Assembly (NCBI GenBank): GCA_977017575.1
Contig: CDRNVI010000047.1
Location: forward strand, 299,952-363,951
Length of the DNA stretch: 64,000 nucleotides
Reading direction: 5' to 3'
Source of the DNA: Paramoeba atlantica
Taxonomy: Eukaryota > Discosea
Part shown: positions 1 to 8,859 of the stretch, one piece after another
Layout: every line of letters begins with the position of its first letter
Numbering within the stretch: position 1 is the first letter of the stretch
Position numbers and translations under genes: made by a program
The notes under the pieces: generated by a model
The model's database searches: none
Seen by the model: only the letters and a program-made list of their open reading frames with translations
What the model was told of the DNA's origin: nothing

Positions 1-163
1 TGCTTTGCAACGTATGGTCTTGTGTTGATAGTTCCTGGGCAGAGATTTCACACATTTTTTTCAAAATGTCGCCCTATTTTATCAAAAGAGAAAAAATCAG
101 AAGCGAGTTCCCTCAAGAACTTCCCGTGGCGTTTTGAGCGTGCGGTCCTACTCGTCACCAGGG

Positions 164-420
164 AAGACGAAGGAAATCCACAGGATGCTTTTTGTGGCGG
201 ACTACGAGAAAACTAACTCATATTCTAGCACAGCCCAAAATTTTGGGGTCCACGAGGGAACTGTTAAGCTCTAGGTGGAGCGCTACAAGGCCACTGGTGA
301 CGTGATCAGTCCGTCTCCTAAGCGTTTGCCTAGGGTTGACACCCTTGTATGTCATGGGAATCCCATAATTATGGGCGACAAAGAATCATACTCAGATATT
401 ACAAGTGACCTGAATAAGTA
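164..420 (+). pseudogene. Tc1/mariner-type transposase N-terminal remnant
   Basis: Reading the frame of the ATG at 185 gives a helix-turn-helix-like stretch: residues of the type STAQNFGVHEGTVKL followed by VERYKATGDV and a proline/arginine-rich linker. This is the usual layout of the first HTH domain of Tc1/mariner transposases (REIARxxGVSxxTVxRWVxRYRxTG). The frame has an in-frame TAG at 272-274 where a tryptophan is expected, and another stop near 419. No DDE catalytic domain follows. I read it as a decayed transposase fragment. The HTH pattern is seen directly, the superfamily assignment is inference from a short segment, and another HTH transposase family is possible. Confidence 0.45.
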
Positions 421-491
421 GCGCCAAGCAGTTTCGGAGGTACTTAAAAAAATGTCGTGTCTGATATTGGAGCTCATGCAAGTGTGACTGG

Positions 492-660
492 CACTGGCTG
501 GCACAGATTGACACTGGCTGGCACAGAATTTTTTATTTTATCACCCCATGTTGAGTCACAGGCCACAAAAAAAACACGTTCCGCCAGTCAACCATTTCCG
601 GTCCCCTAGAAAAATGGCCGTTGTGGCTTGCACTGGCTGGCACAAGTTGGCACTGGCTTG
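492..660. repeat. Short direct repeats CACTGGCTGGCACA
   Basis: The 14-mer CACTGGCTGGCACA occurs at 492-505, 512-525 and 631-644, with a decayed fourth copy at 651. The first two form a 20-bp tandem pair. No gene is convincing here: overlapping open frames exist on both strands at 533-862 and neither resembles a known family. The block lies between the Tc1-like remnant and the first host gene. Confidence 0.5.
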
Positions 661-1060
661 CTGTGGCGGTGTGCATGAGGTCCATTGCATCACCAGACCA
701 CGCGAAAGCATGGACCGCTGGATTCCATTTGTAGTCCTTGCACGAGGTGTATTCCAAATAGTGATTGCGAAAAGCGGACCAGAGCACCGAAGAGATTATT
801 CGCCTCTTAAACAATTCTGATTCGTTCGCCTTCCTCAGGGTGTCATCGGGTAAAGTGAACATAGAGAGGAGAAATTCACGACAAACTGAACACTGATTTA
901 TTTCTATTTTTTGACGTTACAGCAATTCTCCGTCGCAGAATGACAATTTTCGGCATTGAAAAGCGTCTACGCTTAATCATAAAAAATCCTGCTCCCCTCT
1001 ACGAAACTATTTTTTACCATCGAATCCCATACTTATTTCCCCCCTCTCTCTCCCCTCTTC

Positions 1061-2494
1061 ATGTGGCGTCTCCTCTCCCCCTTCCTTTCCCGCTCCTCCA
1101 ATGCCCACAAATCGAACGCCCGTCCTCGAGATCCCTGGCATGTCCGCTTACGTTTTCCCGTCTACCTGTGCTCTACTGCGGTCATGAGCTTTGGTACTCT
1201 CTACGCTGTGCGACAAGCCCATATTCACCTGTTTGATACCACTGGGCACGTGAGCCCAGGAAACCTTCACCGCGCGGTAACCACTCAGCTACAACAGAGA
1301 GTGATGCAACAAGGAGGAAAAGAGAAAGGAGAAGAAATAGAAAAAGGAGAAGAAAATAAAAAACAAGCTGCTGTTTCGTATGCCGATCTTTGGGAACTTC
1401 TTCTTTGGCATGCTCTCACGACACCTTCTGGAAAATTTGACAACACTTTGTTTTCTCGGAGTGATGTTCCGTGTAGGTGGGAGGAAGCTCGGCGAGTGCT
1501 ACGTAAGGTTGTGGAAAATGCGGATCAACGCTCTTCGTGGGCACGTCTGTATCGTTTCTCTAAGCCTGTCTCAGAATCGGATTTGTTGGCGCTGGCCGCG
1601 TGTGTGGTTCTGGAGGAGCTCGGCGGTCCCTCCCTGAAGCCACTGTTTGGGAGAAAAGATTGCAATAGCACGGAAATGACGGCATCATTTGAAGAATCGT
1701 GGCAAGATCATAGTTGCCGTTTTTATCGTTCCATATGTAGTTATTTGCCCACTCGCTCTTCTGGGCGCTTGTCGGAAGAGGCTCGAGAACATGTATTGGT
1801 GAATCAGAATCCTTTTTTACGTGATATGACTTTTGTTTGGAAGGTAATTGCGGTAGTTACCGATTCTAGACGTTACGTTTCGAGATCTCCTCCGCTCACC
1901 GTTGAAGAATTCCGGGTTCTTGTATTGAGACTACTCTTTCCAAAGTTTCATAACATTGCAGAAAAGTCGGTCACTACCTCACACGTGCCTTTGCCCCGCG
2001 TACTTCGTTCAGACACTTTATCCGTGCGTGATCTCGTCGCTCTTCTCGGGGGTTGTCGTATAATCAACTTTGCTCATACTTCTTCTTACGTCCCGAAGCT
2101 AATCGAGGAGAAGCGAAAGAATAAAACTGGAGAACTCCATGGTGCTTTTAGCAATCACTATTTTATGTGGCTCTGGAAAAAATCACGTCTTCTCGAAGAG
2201 TTTATTGGCCAGAGAACTCAACAGAATAGTACGAGCGAGTCCAAAATTTGGTCTGTCTGGCACGATAAACCTGGAAACCCTGAGTTCTTTTCGTTTTTGA
2301 AGAGTCAATCCCTTCAGTCGTCGCCTTACGGTGCTGAGCTTTTATTGCTCTCCTACGCCCTTCCACGTTCGTGGGTAGAAAAGTTTTCCAGAGATGAGGT
2401 GTCTTTTTTCGAATCTTTTGCTGCCGTGTTCGCTTCCCTACTGGCTCGGGGCATAGCCTCGGACTCCTTGGTTGAAGGATACATGAAGTACTAA
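1061..2494 (+). CDS. Hypothetical 477-aa protein, possible mitochondrial membrane protein
   Basis: I do not recognise this protein. It is a long uninterrupted frame of 477 residues starting at the first ATG after a C/T-rich leader. The first ~30 residues are rich in Arg, Ser and Trp with few acidic residues, resembling a mitochondrial presequence. One hydrophobic segment follows at about residues 32-51 and could be a membrane anchor. Residues ~85-102 are a Lys/Glu-rich low-complexity stretch. The remaining ~370 residues look like a helical globular domain with no motif I can name. The length, the codon-like composition and the same-strand Tim14 and TypA genes downstream argue that it is a real host gene. 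Mitochondrial location is inference from the N-terminus only. Confidence 0.7.
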   Translation: MWRLLSPFLSRSSNAHKSNARPRDPWHVRLRFPVYLCSTAVMSFGTLYAVRQAHIHLFDTTGHVSPGNLHRAVTTQLQQRVMQQGGKEKGEEIEKGEENKKQAAVSYADLWELLLWHALTTPSGKFDNTLFSRSDVPCRWEEARRVLRKVVENADQRSSWARLYRFSKPVSESDLLALAACVVLEELGGPSLKPLFGRKDCNSTEMTASFEESWQDHSCRFYRSICSYLPTRSSGRLSEEAREHVLVNQNPFLRDMTFVWKVIAVVTDSRRYVSRSPPLTVEEFRVLVLRLLFPKFHNIAEKSVTTSHVPLPRVLRSDTLSVRDLVALLGGCRIINFAHTSSYVPKLIEEKRKNKTGELHGAFSNHYFMWLWKKSRLLEEFIGQRTQQNSTSESKIWSVWHDKPGNPEFFSFLKSQSLQSSPYGAELLLLSYALPRSWVEKFSRDEVSFFESFAAVFASLLARGIASDSLVEGYMKY

Positions 2495-2828
2495 AGCTAA
2501 AACACCGTTTGTTGGAGTTCTATCCGTTGAGACGACAACAAAAAGAGTGGGACGTCAATTTTTTTGCCTTTCATTTTTCGGAGCTCTTTTTTAGCCAACA
2601 AGCCCTTTTGATAGTCCAGTGAAGGGATGTGGGTGACCCTCGCGAAACCTCGGTGAAACATAGTGAAACCTCGCTACCCGTAGCCCCTCATGTAGCCAAT
2701 GGTACATTTTTAGTTTCACGAATTTCATACTCTTTCTTGTAGACAAGGGTAGGGGTTAACATGGCTGTAGCACTATAACATGCCCCGCGGGCATGTTAGT
2801 CCCCCCTCCATAAGTAATTATGGAGTAA
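2495..2828. other. Intergenic region with small perfect palindromes
   Basis: No coding sequence is apparent. Positions 2776-2798 form a perfect 23-bp palindrome with arms TAACATGCCC and GGGCATGTTA around a 3-base centre. It is followed within 20 bases by a weaker palindrome (CCATAA, then TTATGG). Near 2640-2675 the phrase GAAACCTCG recurs at short spacing. The block ends where the 0.9-kb G-tract repeat begins. Confidence 0.6.
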
Positions 2829-3733
2829 TTATTGCGGTGGTTGTAAAACTACCGCTCTACACTCGATTATTGAAAAAAAAGTGAACAAAAACAGTGAAAA
2901 TATAAAGGGGAACACAGTAATATAATAGAAGAAAAAAATATAAAAGGGGGCTCCGGTGGTCCAAAACTGAAAAAAAAATTTGAAAAAAATGGGGGGTCCA
3001 TGGGGGGGGTCCAGGGGGGGGGTCCAGGGGGGGGGGTATGGTCGAGCAAATTTTTTCGAAAAAATTAGTTTTCGAAAAAAAACCGCAGAAAGGGTAGCCG
3101 GGGTCTTGGCGCGCATTTTCCACCCCCCTACCCGGGGGTGACCCCCCCGCGTATCCGCAGGACGGGTCCGCCAAGTTCGGATTTTTTCGGAAAAAAAATT
3201 TTGAAAAAAATTTCAACTTGGCGAAAAAAATGACAAAAAAAATATTTTTCCAAAATCGTTTCCCCTATTGTATTTTGATAGTTTGGGACCTACACTAGCT
3301 TTCTACGCAGTTGTTTTCGCAAGGTATCACTTCTTCGAACTGTGGTGCGCCCCCCAAAATGACCCATTTTTGACTAAAAAAGGTGAAAAAGTATTTTTCG
3401 GACCTAAAGGGGCATTTTTGTGTCGAAAGAATGGTATGGTTGGAGTCGCATTCTCTACCCAATACGTTCGGTAGGCTTCCATTCATGCCTGCGAGTGATT
3501 TCCCACGCGCAAATGTCGGATTTAGTGTTCTGAGAGCAAAAATATGCGAAAATGACCCCATTTGTACCCGAAATTCGGCTATTTTTGGCTATAATCTTTC
3601 CGTTTTCCAGGCTAAATTTTCTTTTTTAGGCTCTTCGTTAAACGCGGCGGTAGTTTTCAACGCGAAGCGCGCAGCATGAGTGACTTCTAAGTTGAAAGCA
3701 ACCACCGCGTTTAACGAAGAGCCTAAAAAAGAA
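2829..3733 (+). repeat. 0.9-kb G-tract dispersed repeat (family R1), copy 1
   Basis: This block recurs with high identity at 11168-12081 and 36855-37686, and in more diverged or partial form at 37687-38460, 54277-54701 and (reverse orientation) 19946-21725. Order of parts: a short hairpin end (GCGGTGGTTGTAAAACTACC), an A-rich stretch, a run of GGGGGGTCC-like G-tracts (2991-3033), a GC-rich stem-forming segment around 3100-3180, a segment containing GTTTGGGACCTACACTAGC, and finally the 97-bp hairpin element at 3628-3724. The open frames inside are proline-rich translations of G-tracts and not genes. It has the look of a non-autonomous mobile element or composite satellite; no transposase is encoded. 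Confidence 0.8.
3628..3724 (+). repeat. 97-bp hairpin element (AGGCTCTTCG family)
   Basis: Near-perfect inverted repeat: the left arm begins AGGCTCTTCGTTAAACGCGG and the right arm ends with its complement CCGCGTTTAACGAAGAGCCT. Each arm is about 34 bp around a ~29-bp centre that contains GCATGAGTGAC. Full or nearly full copies are at 3628, 9896, 10656, 11984, 18231, 20921 and 54605; partial copies are at 19946, 22016, 37651, 38397 and 54277. Some copies end an R1 repeat, others stand alone, so it can move or be copied independently. Confidence 0.85.
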
Positions 3734-3833
3734 AATTGTGTCTGTAATCTAATACTTTGTCAGTATGCACTCGCATAACACCGTTTTTCTCGCTCCATAA
3801 AAAATCATTTTTGTCTCTCACGCAATATATCAG

Positions 3834-4409
3834 ATGCCCTTCTCCGCCCTCTGCTCGGACCGCCCCCGTGGTTCGAAAGTTCGCGGTGCACCCATCCCAT
3901 CGGAATACAAACTTTTGGGATTCATTGCCAATATTTCAGATCCCCACCCCTCATGGTCGGACCACAACAAGGCGTTTCGGTGGCATGGAGTGTATTGCAC
4001 CTCTGGTGACATTACTACTGTAAATTGGGCCGGGATGCAAAAACAAGGCACACTCGGATGGCAGCATATTCCCCAAACTTTACTCTCTCTTACACTTAAC
4101 AACAACGCGTTCTACGGAACCGTCGATTGGGGATTTCTTCCTCCGAAATTGAGCGTGCTTGATTTGGCCAGCAATCGGTTCTCAGGCAGTGTGGACTGTG
4201 ACCTGCTGCCGAAAACGCTTGAGTATCTTTATTTGCCTCGAAATCTATTCAGTGGGGAGGTCGATTTCGTGGCGCTTTTTCGAGAACGATCTTTGATGTG
4301 TTTTGATCTCAGTGGGAATGCTGGTTTACGAGGGGAAATCGCCGTACATAGCATTCCATCAACGCTACGGTATTGGTTTACCACTGAAACAGAAATTAAA
4401 AGGGTCTAA
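3834..4409 (+). CDS. Leucine-rich-repeat protein (191 aa)
   Basis: The start ATG at 3834 is directly preceded by CAG. Residues ~40-56 carry the N-cap motif PHPSW followed by W-x-GVYC, the same motif as in the LRR proteins at 5365, 8860 and 17195, and similar to the LRRNT_2 cap of plant-type LRRs. About four LRRs follow, with consensus LxxLxLxxNxFxGxVD and a leucine-proline step (LPPKL, LPKTL) typical of protist LPxxL repeats. There is no clear signal peptide. LRR proteins bind other proteins; the ligand is unknown. It is shorter than its secreted relatives and may be a truncated paralogue. Confidence 0.75.
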   Translation: MPFSALCSDRPRGSKVRGAPIPSEYKLLGFIANISDPHPSWSDHNKAFRWHGVYCTSGDITTVNWAGMQKQGTLGWQHIPQTLLSLTLNNNAFYGTVDWGFLPPKLSVLDLASNRFSGSVDCDLLPKTLEYLYLPRNLFSGEVDFVALFRERSLMCFDLSGNAGLRGEIAVHSIPSTLRYWFTTETEIKRV

Positions 4410-4623
4410 AGTGAAATGCTTTAAATACATAAATAGAGTAAGACGAAGTCTGTTTTCCTTTGATTGGGTTCCTTTTTTTCAGTTTTTTAATGTTGCTTTT
4501 TTTGCTTTCAAATAATTGCTTTTTCTTCTATCTTCAAGACCTACCGGTCGGAGTTTTTCATTCTTGAAAGCATAGTTGTTCTATTCCCATGCTTTTGAAT
4601 TTCTTTAAGATAGGCCCAATAGA

Positions 4624-4977
4624 ATGCCTCTTCCTCTGGTGTTTGCCTTCGTAGGTGTAGGGGTGGCGTTCTACCAGCTGCGTCGTGCGTTTCCCCATCT
4701 AGTTCACTCTTTGGGGAATTCGCCCAAATCGTTGCTTTCTCACCCGAGTGCAGTTGGATACAAAAGGTATTTCGGTCCCGGTTTTTTACCTACCATGAGT
4801 TTATCAGAGGCAAAACTCATTTTAGGTTTTTCTTCTGACGACTGCCCAACTACTGAGGAGATACGAAAAGCGCACCGTTCACTTGTTGCAATACATCACA
4901 CCGACTTGGGCGGTTCGGTATACCTAAACAAAAAGATGAATGAGGCCAGGGATAAATTACTACAGTCACAGAGGTGA
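4624..4977 (+). CDS. PAM18: Tim14/Pam18-like J-domain protein of the mitochondrial import motor
   Basis: This is a 117-residue protein with an N-terminal hydrophobic segment (residues ~3-18) followed by basic residues, then a C-terminal J-like domain (~58-115). The domain starts MSLSEAKLILGF and ends NEARDKLL, which matches the Tim14/Pam18/DNAJC19 family closely in sequence and length. In that family the protein sits in the inner mitochondrial membrane and stimulates mitochondrial Hsp70 in the import motor. The catalytic loop reads HTD-LGGS at residues 92-98 instead of the canonical HPD-KGGS, through a proline-to-threonine codon (ACC). Loss of HPD is usual in the partner Tim16, so a Tim16-like role is an alternative, but the membrane segment and the flanking sequence favour Tim14. 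Confidence 0.8.
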   Translation: MPLPLVFAFVGVGVAFYQLRRAFPHLVHSLGNSPKSLLSHPSAVGYKRYFGPGFLPTMSLSEAKLILGFSSDDCPTTEEIRKAHRSLVAIHHTDLGGSVYLNKKMNEARDKLLQSQR

Positions 4978-5364
4978 CTTGTTTTGGAACTTAATTGAAC
5001 ACGGTCCCTAGGTAGGATTTGTTTTTTTATGCTCTCTTTTCTTGCCTTTAGGTGATCAGAGAGCGAGCAACTGTCACGTACTGTGATAGAAGCTCGTTGG
5101 GTGAGCTGATGTTTGTGCTCCCTACTTCGTATTCAAATGCACTATTGGTTCCACACGATGTAAAATACTTTCACGAAAGCGTTTATCATTTATCACGAAA
5201 GCGTTTTTGTCCCCCGAGCCCCTAGTTCGGCTGGGTACAGTCTACATGTGCTAGGTACTGCCCACATACTTTCCGATATGAATCAACTCATTTTTTGTCA
5301 CTCTGCATCATAGATTTATCTTTACCGATGCAAATAGCGTGTCGTCTACGCCACTAAAATATCT
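4978..5364. other. Intergenic region, no gene seen
   Basis: There is no coding sequence or recognisable RNA. The only structure noted is a short direct repeat TCACGAAAGCGTTT near 5170-5205. The region presumably holds the 3' end of the Tim14 transcript and the leader of the next LRR gene. Confidence 0.6.
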
Positions 5365-5997
5365 ATGAATACCTTTGATCCAGATGAGGTCTCCACGCTA
5401 GGGGGTGCCAGCACTGCCTCTCTCCCCCCGGAGTATCAACTCTCACAGTTGACGCAACACATCGAAAGCCCTCATCCCAGTTGGGAAACAAACACTCCCG
5501 CATGTGAGTGGAATGGAATCCTGTGTCACACGGGGGCGGAGAGACGTCGCATGTTACGATCCCTTCAGGATCTTTTTTATGAAGTCGATATTATTTCATG
5601 GCAACACCGCAATCTTCGCGGTGTGTTGAAATGGGAGCACCTCCCCGATACGCTTCGCGAAATTTTTCTAGCGGAAAATCGACTGACAGGGGAGTTGTCT
5701 CTGCGGCAGCTACCGGCGAATTTAGAAGTATTTGACGTGGCAGATAATCTTTTTTATGGAACGTTGCACTTTGCCGATATACCCACTACGGTGCGCTATT
5801 TTAGTGTAAAAAACAATGCATTTAGAGGTCCTGTTGTGTTGTCACAGCTTCTGGGGAGTGTAGAGTATTTTAGTGTAGACGGAAATCCAGCTCTAAGGTT
5901 CGTGGACTCTGACCAAAGGCCACAATGCAAAACAGAACTTGCTTTTGACCGTGACTGTTTCCGACGCTGTGAATCAAAGGAGTGTTCAGTCATGTGA
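5365..5997 (+). CDS. Leucine-rich-repeat protein (210 aa)
   Basis: It has the same architecture as the gene at 3834: the PHPSW cap motif at residues ~32-36 with CEWNGILC a few residues later, then about four or five LRRs with the pattern LPxxLxxxxLxxNxLxGxL, and a cysteine-containing tail (CFRRCESKEC) that could form a disulfide-bonded C-cap. There is no obvious signal peptide. It is diverged from its neighbours, so it is an older paralogue than the 8860/17195 pair. The function is unknown beyond probable protein binding. Confidence 0.75.
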   Translation: MNTFDPDEVSTLGGASTASLPPEYQLSQLTQHIESPHPSWETNTPACEWNGILCHTGAERRRMLRSLQDLFYEVDIISWQHRNLRGVLKWEHLPDTLREIFLAENRLTGELSLRQLPANLEVFDVADNLFYGTLHFADIPTTVRYFSVKNNAFRGPVVLSQLLGSVEYFSVDGNPALRFVDSDQRPQCKTELAFDRDCFRRCESKECSVM

Positions 5998-6470
5998 TCG
6001 CGTAGTTCGTTTTGTCGTCAAACATAAAAAAATGGCACTGCTTCGAAAGTACCTTTCGGGATAGCATGGTGCGTTCCCAGTCCTGAACTGTTCTCACTGC
6101 TTTCTTTTTTACGTCCTTTGAGTTCCTGTGAAACTTTACGCGATCGACAAAAACTTTGAATCCTACTAAAGGTTGTTGAAATGAAGTGTACCCTCTACAA
6201 AATCTCACCGCATCTCACATCCTCTTCCTTGTCCCCATTTTCCTCCTTCTCTTTGCAAAAATCAACCTTTCAAAAAATAACTTTAAAGTTATGTTTTATT
6301 TTAGTAAAAGTTTCACAAAAAGGATAGAAACAAAAGGATTAAATTCTACAACCCATTTCAAATCAACACAAACCCTACAACACCTAAACCCAAAAAACTC
6401 AACTTTATATCATAAAAAAACCATTTTCTTCACCACCCTTCCCTTCCCTCATCCCTCTCCCCCCCATCCC
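5998..6470. other. Long leader upstream of TypA, no gene seen
   Basis: The stretch shifts from AT-rich sequence (6230-6420) to an almost pure C/T tract immediately before the TypA start at 6471. The open frame continues upstream without a stop from 6186, but the residues are low-complexity Lys/Asn/Phe, so I place the start at the ATG that opens the arginine-rich presequence. Confidence 0.5.
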
Positions 6471-8525
6471 ATGTTCCACCCTCTCCGGCGTCTCCTCCAC
6501 ACCCTCTCCCCCACCCCCACCCCCTCCTCCTTCCTCAAGTCCCCCCCGCGTCCCCTTCTCACCGCCCCCGCCCCCGCCCCCTCCCCCCTTCTCTCGCGCC
6601 CCCACTTCCGCAACCTCGCGGTCATCGCCCACGTCGACCACGGCAAGACGACCCTGGTGGACGCCATGCTGCGCCACAGCGGTACCCTCCGGGAGGCCCG
6701 CAACCGCGTGATGGACAGCAAGGACCAGGAGAGGGAGCGCGGGATCACGATCCTGGCGAAACACACCAGTTTGTTGCTGCCCGCACTCCCGGGGGGGAGG
6801 GGGGAGGGGGGGAGGGGTGTGACGTCGGTTTCGTCGATTTCTTCTTCTTCTTGTTCTTCCGTGAGTCATGTTGAAAATCGAATTAATCTTGTGGATACGC
6901 CTGGACATTTAGATTTTGGTGGGGAAGTTGAACGTGCGCTTCAAATGGTTGAGGGGTTTCTTCTTCTTGTGGATGCTCATGAGGGGGTGAAGCCCGGGAC
7001 ACGGTATGTGTTACGCAAGGCCCTGGACTTGAGGTTAAAGCCGATTGTGGTGTTTAATAAAATGGATATGGAGGACTGTGACATTGCCAAGGCCGAGAAC
7101 CAGGTTCAGGATCTGATTCTGGATTTAGCGACGGATGCGGACCAGCTGGATCTCACCATGCTGTACGGCTCCGGACGTGCAGGGTACATGAATACGACAC
7201 CGGAGGAGAACGGGGGGAAGGGAACTCTCCAACCGCTTTTTGACGCGATTTATGACGTGATCCCACCCCCGACGGACACTGCCAAGGACGCCCCGCTTCG
7301 TATGCTGGTTGGAAATGTGGACGTGCTTCCTGATGGGACACGTCTGGCGATTGGTCGTGTGTTCGCTGGAAGTTTAGTTGTGAAACAAATCATCACCGTT
7401 GTGCTTGGCGACCTTCAAGAAAAAGCCCAAGTCAAGAAAATTGAGGTGTATCGTGGAGTAGAGCGCATTGAGGTCCCGAATGTGGGTTTTGGTGACATCG
7501 CAATCGTCCATCTCACGGAGCCGAAAGGGAAGTCACTCCCTCTTGAAATTGGCGCCACGCTGTGTCACGAGGAACACATCGTACCCTGGCCTTATGTCAA
7601 ACCCGAGGACCCTACCTACACCCTTATTCTCCGCGAGATGGGGGCCTCCTGGAAGGAAACCGAGATTAAGGATAAGGATAAATCACGATTTATGAATCTA
7701 CGCAAATACCTCCAGCGGGAGGCCATGAACAACACCGCACTGCGTCTCGCAGAGCTCCCCGGTACTTCGAATGCGATCCAACTCCAAGGTCGGGGACTTC
7801 TCCATATTGGTGTCCTGCTCGAGGACATGCGCCGTGCCGGGTATGAGTTTGAACTACAGGCCCCGGACACGGTTACAAAGGTAATCAATGGGACCACCCA
7901 TGAACCTTTTGAGCGTCTTTCCCTAGAGTTTAAAGTCGAGCACTTGGCAGCTATCACCCAGCTGCTTACCTCACGACATGCAGAACTCGGGGAAACAGAG
8001 GTGATTCGTGGGGATCGTGTCGTGCAACACTGTGAGATTGCCACACGACTTTTGGGAGATTTAAACCTCCGGGTGCTACGGCTCACGGCGGGGGATGCGG
8101 TTGTGCAAACTGAAGTTGCGGAGTACCGTCCGTGTTTAAAAAACGCCACCACGAGACGAGCCACCCATGCGTTGGTCTCGGTCGATCACGGAACGACCAC
8201 AAACTACGCTTTGAGTTTAAATAAAGAACATGGGGTGTTTTTTGTTGGGTCCGGGACGGCCGTGTTTTATGGTCAAGTGATTGGGGAGACCACAGCGAAA
8301 CAAACCACCGATCTGCCGTTAAATGTTACCAAGGAAAAAGAGCTGACGAATTTCCGTGCGAATGCTATGGATGCTGCGAGACGTACGCAAGTGGGGTTTC
8401 GGTACGAGGAGAAGAGTCTGGAGGAGGCGTTGAGTTGGATTACACCAGAGGAGCTCGTGGTGGTTACCCCGAAGAGCGTACGGATTCGAAAGTGTGTGTT
8501 TGATGGGAAAACGAGGAAAAGGTAA
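6471..8525 (+). CDS. typA: TypA/BipA ribosome-associated GTPase, organelle-targeted
   Basis: This is a 684-residue translational GTPase of the TypA/BipA family, which acts on the bacterial-type (organellar) ribosome. G1 is AHVDHGKT at residues 53-60, the G2 region is RERGITI near 88, G3 is DTPGH at 142-146 and G4 is NKMD at 196-199. Elongation-factor domain 2 and the BipA-specific C-terminus follow, with the characteristic ending [14 protein letters not shown]. The first ~45 residues are proline/arginine/serine-rich and precede the G1 strand, consistent with a mitochondrial or plastid presequence. A glycine/serine-rich insert of about 30 residues (~105-135) lies between the GITILAKH strand and G3, where bacterial TypA has only a short turn. 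The frame is complete and without introns. Confidence 0.93.
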   Translation: MFHPLRRLLHTLSPTPTPSSFLKSPPRPLLTAPAPAPSPLLSRPHFRNLAVIAHVDHGKTTLVDAMLRHSGTLREARNRVMDSKDQERERGITILAKHTSLLLPALPGGRGEGGRGVTSVSSISSSSCSSVSHVENRINLVDTPGHLDFGGEVERALQMVEGFLLLVDAHEGVKPGTRYVLRKALDLRLKPIVVFNKMDMEDCDIAKAENQVQDLILDLATDADQLDLTMLYGSGRAGYMNTTPEENGGKGTLQPLFDAIYDVIPPPTDTAKDAPLRMLVGNVDVLPDGTRLAIGRVFAGSLVVKQIITVVLGDLQEKAQVKKIEVYRGVERIEVPNVGFGDIAIVHLTEPKGKSLPLEIGATLCHEEHIVPWPYVKPEDPTYTLILREMGASWKETEIKDKDKSRFMNLRKYLQREAMNNTALRLAELPGTSNAIQLQGRGLLHIGVLLEDMRRAGYEFELQAPDTVTKVINGTTHEPFERLSLEFKVEHLAAITQLLTSRHAELGETEVIRGDRVVQHCEIATRLLGDLNLRVLRLTAGDAVVQTEVAEYRPCLKNATTRRATHALVSVDHGTTTNYALSLNKEHGVFFVGSGTAVFYGQVIGETTAKQTTDLPLNVTKEKELTNFRANAMDAARRTQVGFRYEEKSLEEALSWITPEELVVVTPKSVRIRKCVFDGKTRKR

Positions 8526-8859
8526 GAAAAGGGGCAGGGAGGCGTGTGTGAGAAAAGGATAGAATATGTAGAGCTTTTTCTTGCATGTTTTCCTTTCTTA
8601 CACACGCGTACAACGTGTGAAGAGTGTTCAAGATGTCGATCTGCAATTACAGATCTGGAATACATCGTTGCGCGTCAAGTTCTGTCTCCATCATGCGTTT
8701 CTCTTTCCTTCTTCCACACACAAAAAGTTTAATCTGTTTCCCCCTTCTACTGCTTTCCTTTCATCTTTTTATTTCTTCATTTTCTCCCTTTCCAACCCTT
8801 CCCGTCCTATCCCTTTTCTTCCTTCCCTACCTTCCCTCCACTCCCCCTCCCATGGTTCC

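Noticed and set aside
533-862. 109-aa minus-strand protein and 90-aa plus-strand protein
   Set aside because: They overlap on opposite strands, contain the CACTGGCTGGCACA repeats and match no family I know.
2829-3216. Proline-rich open frames (PPPGPPPWTPP) on the minus strand, also at 11.2, 36.9 and 37.7 kb
   Set aside because: They are translations of the G-tract block of the R1 repeat, present in several overlapping frames and differing by tract length, so not genes.
6405-6908. 167-aa open frame antisense to TypA
   Set aside because: Gly/Glu-rich shadow of the C/T-rich TypA leader; the sense strand encodes a clear GTPase.
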